31,165 nt of DNA, from positions 1 through 31,165 of the forward strand of contig MNTU01000020.1 in NCBI GenBank assembly GCA_001917125.1, given 5' to 3'. Each line of letters opens with the position of its first letter. Position 1 is the stretch's first letter. Origin of the DNA: Azospirillum sp. 47_25. GTDB lineage: Bacteria > Pseudomonadota > Alphaproteobacteria > RF32 > CAG-239. The notes beneath the pieces were generated by a model. The model had not been told where the DNA came from and ran no database searches. It saw nothing but the letters and a program-made list of their open reading frames with translations. The position numbers and the translations under genes were made by a program. This document shows, in pieces, positions 27,217 through 31,165 of this stretch.

Positions 27217-27888
27217 CTATTTTTTGGCTTCAAAAATTTTTTTGGCTTGCGGCGCGGTGAGCTTTTTCACCAGCTTGCCGTCAGCGTCAAAAACGGCGGC
27301 TTCAGCCAGGTACCAGTTGAAGCGTTTGGTTCTGGCGTCAAAATACGGCCGCTTGTCGTTTTTGTTTTTGGCCGCATTGTAGTTTTTGCCGTCCCATAGA
27401 ATTAATTCATATTCGCCGGGAATGACAATTTCGCCTTTTTTGTTCAGAACGCCGTATTTGCCGTTTTTCACGAAAGAAATGTTGCCGGCGGCGTCAATTT
27501 CAAATTTGTTGTAAACGCCGGAGACGGTGCTCTTTTCCTTGATGAAATAAAAGCCTTTGGTGTCGCCTTTGGTAAATTCGAAATAGCCTTCTTTGGCGCT
27601 GATTTGTTCTTGGGCGGGAATGACGCATTTGCCGTCTTTGTCGAAAAGCTGAACGCCGGTGTTGTCCTTAGCGGTAAAAAATCCGCTGTAGTAGTAACCG
27701 ATGTTGTCGAAGCTTTGGGGAAGGATTTCCCGGCCGGAAACAACGTCCTTGACGCCGTATTTGCCTGAACCCTCCACCGTTACCGTGGCAAAGTTTGTTT
27801 TTTCAAACTTCTTTTCAATCACTTTCGGGCCGCAGGCGGCCAAACTCAAAACCAGGGCTGCAAGAGCCAGAAAATAAAACTTTTTCAT
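27217..27888 (-). CDS. Lipoprotein with WG-like repeats
   Basis: 223 residues with a classic lipoprotein signal: MKKFYFLALAALVLSLAAC, lipidated Cys19. The mature part has repeated beta-type units of the WG/KWG kind, such as SGKYGVKDVVSGREILP, GVQLFDKDGKCVIP, and NGKYGVLNKKGEIVIPGEYE. These repeats are common in surface or periplasmic proteins, and no catalytic role is established for them. It is unrelated to the housekeeping genes on either side and stands alone, inserted on the opposite strand between glyA and nrdR. Confidence 0.83.
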   Translation of the reverse strand: MKKFYFLALAALVLSLAACGPKVIEKKFEKTNFATVTVEGSGKYGVKDVVSGREILPQSFDNIGYYYSGFFTAKDNTGVQLFDKDGKCVIPAQEQISAKEGYFEFTKGDTKGFYFIKEKSTVSGVYNKFEIDAAGNISFVKNGKYGVLNKKGEIVIPGEYELILWDGKNYNAAKNKNDKRPYFDARTKRFNWYLAEAAVFDADGKLVKKLTAPQAKKIFEAKK

Positions 27889-28026
27889 AATTTGTAAGTT
27901 TTAAAGGGTTTAACAATAAGGAAAATAATAGCATTTGTTTTCAGTCGTATCATATTTTTTTCAAAAGCGCAATAGACAAAATTCCCGCAAAGTCTGTTTC
28001 TTTTTAAAAAGAGTGAAAATAAGCTA

Positions 28027-28055
28027 TTGCAAAATAAGCACATTATCCTTATAAA
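28027..28055 (+). promoter_or_regulatory. Promoter of nrdR-nusB-def-fmt
   Basis: TTGCAA (28027-28032), a 17-bp spacer, TATAAA (28050-28055), 34 bases before the nrdR ATG. It has the same -35 hexamer as the rpiB promoter. Confidence 0.65.
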
Positions 28056-28089
28056 GAGACAAGATGTTATTAATCCCGGGAGGTTTAGC

Positions 28090-28578
28090 ATGAAATGTCC
28101 TTTTTGCGGGTGTGACGATACGCAGGTTAAAGATTCCCGAAATGCCGAGGACAACACCGCTATCCGCCGCCGCCGCGAGTGTCCGGAATGCGGGTCGCGT
28201 TTTACCACGTTTGAACGAATCCAACTGCGGGATTTGATTGTGGTTAAAAAAAACGGCGAAAAGGTGATGTTTGACCGCGATAAGCTGGAACATTCCATTT
28301 TGCTGGCCGTGCGCAAGCGTCCGGTGGATATTGAGCGGGTGGAAAAAATCGTCAATTCGATTCAGCGGCGGCTGGAGAGTTCCGGCGAAACGGAAATTCC
28401 TTCGGTGCTCATCGGCGAATATGTGATGGAAGCGCTGTCAAAGCTTGATCATATCGCTTATATCCGGTTTGCGTCGGTATATAAGGATTTCCGGGAAGTC
28501 AAAGATTTTGAGGAATTTGTGGAAACAATAGATAAACTGGCGAATTCGGAAGCCGGTGCGGTTAAAAAGGAAGACTAA
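28090..28578 (+). CDS. nrdR: Transcriptional repressor NrdR
   Basis: Represses ribonucleotide reductase genes in response to ATP/dATP. It has 162 residues from the ATG at 28090, preceded by GGGAGG. A longer frame from 28027 would start in the promoter. The N-terminal zinc ribbon has Cys3/Cys6 and Cys31/Cys34 ([17 protein letters not shown] ... [14 protein letters not shown]). It is followed by the ATP-cone (about 49-139, beginning [20 protein letters not shown]). In many alphaproteobacteria nrdR follows glyA directly; here a lipoprotein gene lies between them. The nusB start is one base after the nrdR stop. Confidence 0.96.
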   Translation: MKCPFCGCDDTQVKDSRNAEDNTAIRRRRECPECGSRFTTFERIQLRDLIVVKKNGEKVMFDRDKLEHSILLAVRKRPVDIERVEKIVNSIQRRLESSGETEIPSVLIGEYVMEALSKLDHIAYIRFASVYKDFREVKDFEEFVETIDKLANSEAGAVKKED

Positions 28579-28579
28579 A

Positions 28580-29107
28580 ATGGCAAAAAAATATATTTCT
28601 GAAAAAATCAGAATGAAAACCGAAGCGCGTTTGGCTGCCGTTCAGGCAACTTATGTCATCGCGGTGACGGAAAACCCGGTTGAGGAAGTTATCAAAGACT
28701 TTGTTGACGGGAAGGTCGGACGTTATGTGATTGCCGAAAAATCAATGGACAAGGAAGAGATGGTTCCGGTTCATGAAATGGACAGCGCTTATTTTGCCGA
28801 TTTGGTTAAAGGCGTGCATGCCCGCAAGGAAGATATTGAAAAATCGCTGAGTTCCTATTTGGCAAAAGGCTGGACGCTGGAACGCATGGACGAGACACTG
28901 CGCGCTTTGCTCCTCTGCGCAATTTATGAAATTACAACGACTTTAGACATTGATGCTAAAGTTATTATTAAAGAATATGTTGATTTGGCCTATGCCTTTT
29001 TTACCAAGCAGGAGCCAAAAATGGTCAATGCTTTGCTGGATCAGGTGGCACATGCCGTGCGCGATGACGTCAATAAGGATGCAGAGGCAAAAGACGCCTC
29101 CGTGTAG
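28580..29107 (+). CDS. nusB: Transcription antitermination factor NusB
   Basis: An RNA-binding antitermination factor used in rRNA transcription with NusE/S10. It has 175 residues from the ATG at 28580, with AAGGAAG just upstream. An in-frame ATG at 28556 lies inside nrdR and is less likely. Family features: an N-terminal basic segment with ARLAAVQATYVI, the central helices (YFADLVKGVHARKEDIEKSL), and RMDETLRALLLCAIYEITTT then VIIKEYVDLAYAFF, typical of the NusB core. In alphaproteobacteria riboflavin genes often sit between nrdR and nusB; they are absent here. Confidence 0.9.
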   Translation: MAKKYISEKIRMKTEARLAAVQATYVIAVTENPVEEVIKDFVDGKVGRYVIAEKSMDKEEMVPVHEMDSAYFADLVKGVHARKEDIEKSLSSYLAKGWTLERMDETLRALLLCAIYEITTTLDIDAKVIIKEYVDLAYAFFTKQEPKMVNALLDQVAHAVRDDVNKDAEAKDASV

Positions 29108-29128
29108 TTAAGTTGAAAGCTGGATAAG

Positions 29129-29653
29129 ATGGCAAAGTTAAAAGTATATGAGTATCCGCATTCGATATTAAAGCAAAAAGCCGCCAAAGTCGAAAAAGTT
29201 GACGATGAGCTGCGCCGTTTTCTTGATGATATGCTGGAGACAATGTATGAAGCCGTGGGCGTCGGTTTGGCGGCGCCGCAGGTCGGTGTGTCCAAACGCG
29301 TTGTGGTGATTGATGCCGAGCAGGAAGATGACGGCGCCGGACACCGGACGGGCAAGCCGATGTATCTGATTAATCCTGAAATTACCTGGCGGTCAGAGGA
29401 AAAGGTTTGCGGCGAGGAGGGCTGTCTGTCGGTTCCCGATCAGCGGGCAGAGGTCGAGCGCCATGCGCAGGTGCGGGTACATTATCTTGATTATGAGGGC
29501 AAAGAACAGGAAATTCTGGCCGATGACTTTTTAGCCATTGTTATTCAGCATGAACTGGATCATTTGGACGGTATTCTTTATATTGACCGTATCAGCCGGC
29601 TGAAACGCAATATGCTGCTGAAAAAGCTGAAAAAACATCGTGAAGAAAGTTGA
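29129..29653 (+). CDS. def: Peptide deformylase
   Basis: A metalloenzyme that removes the formyl group from nascent proteins. It has 174 residues with the three signature motifs: GVGLAAPQ (44-51), EEGCLSVP with metal-ligand Cys99, and QHELDHLDG with His141, Glu142 and His145. It lies between nusB and fmt in the same operon. def and fmt are a functional pair, since fmt adds the formyl group that def later removes. Its stop overlaps the possible TTG start of fmt. Confidence 0.97.
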   Translation: MAKLKVYEYPHSILKQKAAKVEKVDDELRRFLDDMLETMYEAVGVGLAAPQVGVSKRVVVIDAEQEDDGAGHRTGKPMYLINPEITWRSEEKVCGEEGCLSVPDQRAEVERHAQVRVHYLDYEGKEQEILADDFLAIVIQHELDHLDGILYIDRISRLKRNMLLKKLKKHREES

Positions 29654-29655
29654 AA

Positions 29656-30561
29656 ATGAAAATAGTTTTTATGGGAACGCCTGATTTTGCGGTAAAAGCG
29701 CTGGAGGCTTTGGCTGCCAGGCATGAAGTGGTATGCGTTTATACGCGGGAACCGCAGGAAGCCGGTCGCGGCAAAAAGCTGACCAAGTCACCGGTGCATG
29801 AATTTGCCGAGGCGCACGGAATTTTGGTACGGACGCCGAAAACGCTGCGCAGTGCCGAAGCTCAGGCTGAATTGAAGGCTTTGCAGGCAGACATTTCGGT
29901 GGTGGCTGCTTACGGGCTGATTTTGCCGCAAGCCGTGATTGAGGCTTTTCCTCTGGGCTGCATCAATATTCACGGCTCTTTGCTGCCGCGGTGGCGCGGT
30001 GCGGCGCCGATTCAGCGGGCGATTGAAGCCGGAGACAATGAAAGCGGCATTACGATTATGAAGGTGGTTGAAAAGTTGGATGCCGGCGATATGCTGCTTA
30101 AAGGCTCGGTTCCGATTACGGCGGAAACCACCGGGGAGACGCTGCATGACGCGATGGCCGGACTGGGAGCCGAGTTGATTGTGAAAGCTTTGGATAATTG
30201 GCAAAATCTTCATGCGGAACCGCAAGACGAACGTTTAGTGACTTATGCCGCCAAAATTGACAAGGCGGAGAGCAGACTGGATTTTTCGATGCCGGCAGAG
30301 GTTCTGGAGCGTAAAATACGGGCTTTTAATCCGTATCCGGCGGTTTATTTTGAATACGGTGGTGAACGTTATAAGATTCTGCGTGCTAAAGTAGTTGACG
30401 AGAGCGGTGAGGCCGGTGCAATTTTGGACGGAGCCGGGCGGTTGGTCATTGCCTGCGGAGACAAGGCGCTGGAAGTAACGGAAATCCAACGTCAGGGAAA
30501 GAAAAAAATGCCGACGGAGGAGCTTTTGCGCGGAATGAATTTCTGCGGCAGAGTTGAGTAA
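29656..30561 (+). CDS. fmt: Methionyl-tRNA formyltransferase
   Basis: Formylates initiator Met-tRNA using 10-formyl-THF. It has 301 residues from the ATG at 29656. A TTG at 29650, overlapping the def stop, would add two residues. Motifs: VFMGTPDFAVKALEAL, the folate-binding HGSLLPRWRGAAPIQRAI, and KLDAGDML with the catalytic aspartate region. The C-terminal tRNA-binding domain begins about residue 205 (AAKIDKAESRLDF). It is the last gene of nrdR-nusB-def-fmt and is closed by the strong terminator at 30571. Confidence 0.96.
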   Translation: MKIVFMGTPDFAVKALEALAARHEVVCVYTREPQEAGRGKKLTKSPVHEFAEAHGILVRTPKTLRSAEAQAELKALQADISVVAAYGLILPQAVIEAFPLGCINIHGSLLPRWRGAAPIQRAIEAGDNESGITIMKVVEKLDAGDMLLKGSVPITAETTGETLHDAMAGLGAELIVKALDNWQNLHAEPQDERLVTYAAKIDKAESRLDFSMPAEVLERKIRAFNPYPAVYFEYGGERYKILRAKVVDESGEAGAILDGAGRLVIACGDKALEVTEIQRQGKKKMPTEELLRGMNFCGRVE

Positions 30562-30570
30562 AGAACTTTC

Positions 30571-30600
30571 AAAAAATCCCCTCAAAAGAGGGGATTTTTT
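30571..30600. terminator. Bidirectional terminator between fmt and the secreted protein
   Basis: AAAAAATCCCCTC (30571-30583) pairs with GAGGGGATTTTTT (30588-30600) with a four-base loop. The A/T flanks allow termination in both directions. Confidence 0.88.
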
Positions 30601-30606
30601 TATGCT

Positions 30607-31113
30607 TCAATAACCGACGGCAAACCAGCTGACATAACCTGTGCGCATTCCTGTTGTATCTGTATCAAAATATCTTATTTTGAACGATGATGTTCCGATA
30701 CTGCTTGTTGCCACTCCATAGTTTACGTCATTTGAAGTATTATTTGGTCTGTTATACGGTGTAACCACAACGGTCATCGGTGTTGTGCTGAATGATTTGG
30801 GATAATAAACCGTCTGTCCGTCCTGAGAGGTTGTCGTAACGTTTACTTTTCCGCCCTGAAAGATTAAGCCGGTACCTTTGTCTTTGTACCACCAGTTACT
30901 GCTGTTTTTGGAATATTCGGAAAGATTGAACTGGGTTATGCAGTTGTATTTATTTTCAAACGGGCATTTAACGGCCGTTCCCAAACAGCCCGACGTTGAA
31001 GACAGGTTATACCCGAGGCTTGAGCATGAAGGCTGAACGGCACATTGGGCTTTGGCATAGAGGGGAGCGAGAGAGGTCCAAAGAGCGGCGGCAAAAAAGA
31101 TGATAGGTTTCAT
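30607..31113 (-). CDS. Secreted protein with tail-fibre-like C-terminal domain
   Basis: 168 residues with a signal peptide (MKPIIFFAAALWTSLAPLYAKA, cleavage near Gln23). The mature N-terminus is cysteine-rich (QCAVQPSCSSLGYN, SGCLGTAVKCPFE, YNCITQ). The C-terminal half has the layout of a phage tail-fibre gp53-like or lectin-like beta domain: YYPKSFSTTPMTVVVTPYN, then VATSSIGTSSFKIRYF, ending SWFAVGY, where such domains end W-x-A-I/V-G-Y. This suggests a surface or adhesion role, but that is inference. GGAGA precedes the ATG. Confidence 0.78.
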   Translation of the reverse strand: MKPIIFFAAALWTSLAPLYAKAQCAVQPSCSSLGYNLSSTSGCLGTAVKCPFENKYNCITQFNLSEYSKNSSNWWYKDKGTGLIFQGGKVNVTTTSQDGQTVYYPKSFSTTPMTVVVTPYNRPNNTSNDVNYGVATSSIGTSSFKIRYFDTDTTGMRTGYVSWFAVGY

Positions 31114-31165
31114 AGATATTCTCCATAATAACGGTTAGATAACAAAATCAGAGTTTGATCCAGCA

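Noticed and set aside
31150..31161. AGAGTTTGATCC, identical to the start of the 16S rRNA universal primer site
   Set aside because: The next bases are AGCA rather than TGGCTCAG, and the stretch is just upstream of a minus-strand gene. Probably chance.

Overview
This is chromosomal DNA of a Gram-negative bacterium, most likely an alphaproteobacterium. The evidence is the lipid A/Kdo block (acyltransferase - kdtA - lpxK), the order rpiB - glyA - nrdR - nusB - def - fmt, a palindromic repeat of the 'PVKPGN' type, and EcfG-like GAAC-N17-CGTT promoters. Most genes sit near 50% GC. Two cysteine-rich secreted proteins, one at each edge, suggest a host-associated lineage, but that is inference. No rRNA, complete insertion sequence or CRISPR array is present.

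Layout. 1-850: 3' end of a cysteine-rich repeat protein. 852-3169: dut, an aldo/keto reductase and a double-CDGSH iron-sulfur protein. 3147-6400 (minus): an LPS operon of fliN-like gene, DUF374 acyltransferase, kdtA and lpxK. 6679-9616: lon and an HU gene. 9617-10236: tRNA-Val beside a duplicated terminator and a structured insert. 10237-12529: an unknown protein and an atoD/atoA-like CoA-transferase pair. 12685-15423: a small lipoprotein and a U32 (RlhA-like) protein. 15507-16042 (minus): two small Xre-type regulators. 16043-16963: a long non-coding stretch with inverted repeats, a candidate structured RNA and two palindromic repeats. 16964-18650: a His-rich secreted protein, a one-span membrane protein, an ECF sigma factor and a Spy/CpxP-like protein. 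18723-21555: a small membrane protein, a histidine phosphatase, a multi-span membrane protein and a sirtuin. 21685-24677: a putative HNH/LHH nuclease toxin, a SUKH-type immunity protein and an AT-rich Stealth-type sugar-phosphate transferase. 24678-25193: duplicated terminator, relic sequence, tRNA-Asn and tRNA-Cys. 25423-30561: rpiB, glyA, a minus-strand lipoprotein, nrdR, nusB, def and fmt. 30607-31113 (minus): a secreted protein with a tail-fibre-like C-terminus.

Most interesting points. (1) The sigma factor cluster resembles the CnrYXH arrangement: a membrane-anchored putative anti-sigma factor, an ECF sigma factor and a periplasmic LTxxQ protein. The same GAAC-N17-CGTT element lies before the His-rich gene and before the operon. 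(2) A candidate toxin/immunity pair with an LHH-type nuclease motif and a SUKH partner is followed by an AT-rich Stealth gene. (3) An unassigned RNA-like fold of about 240 nt at 16361-16600 has a hairpin loop complementary to a downstream segment. (4) At two tRNA loci the tRNA-proximal terminator is duplicated around a structured insert.
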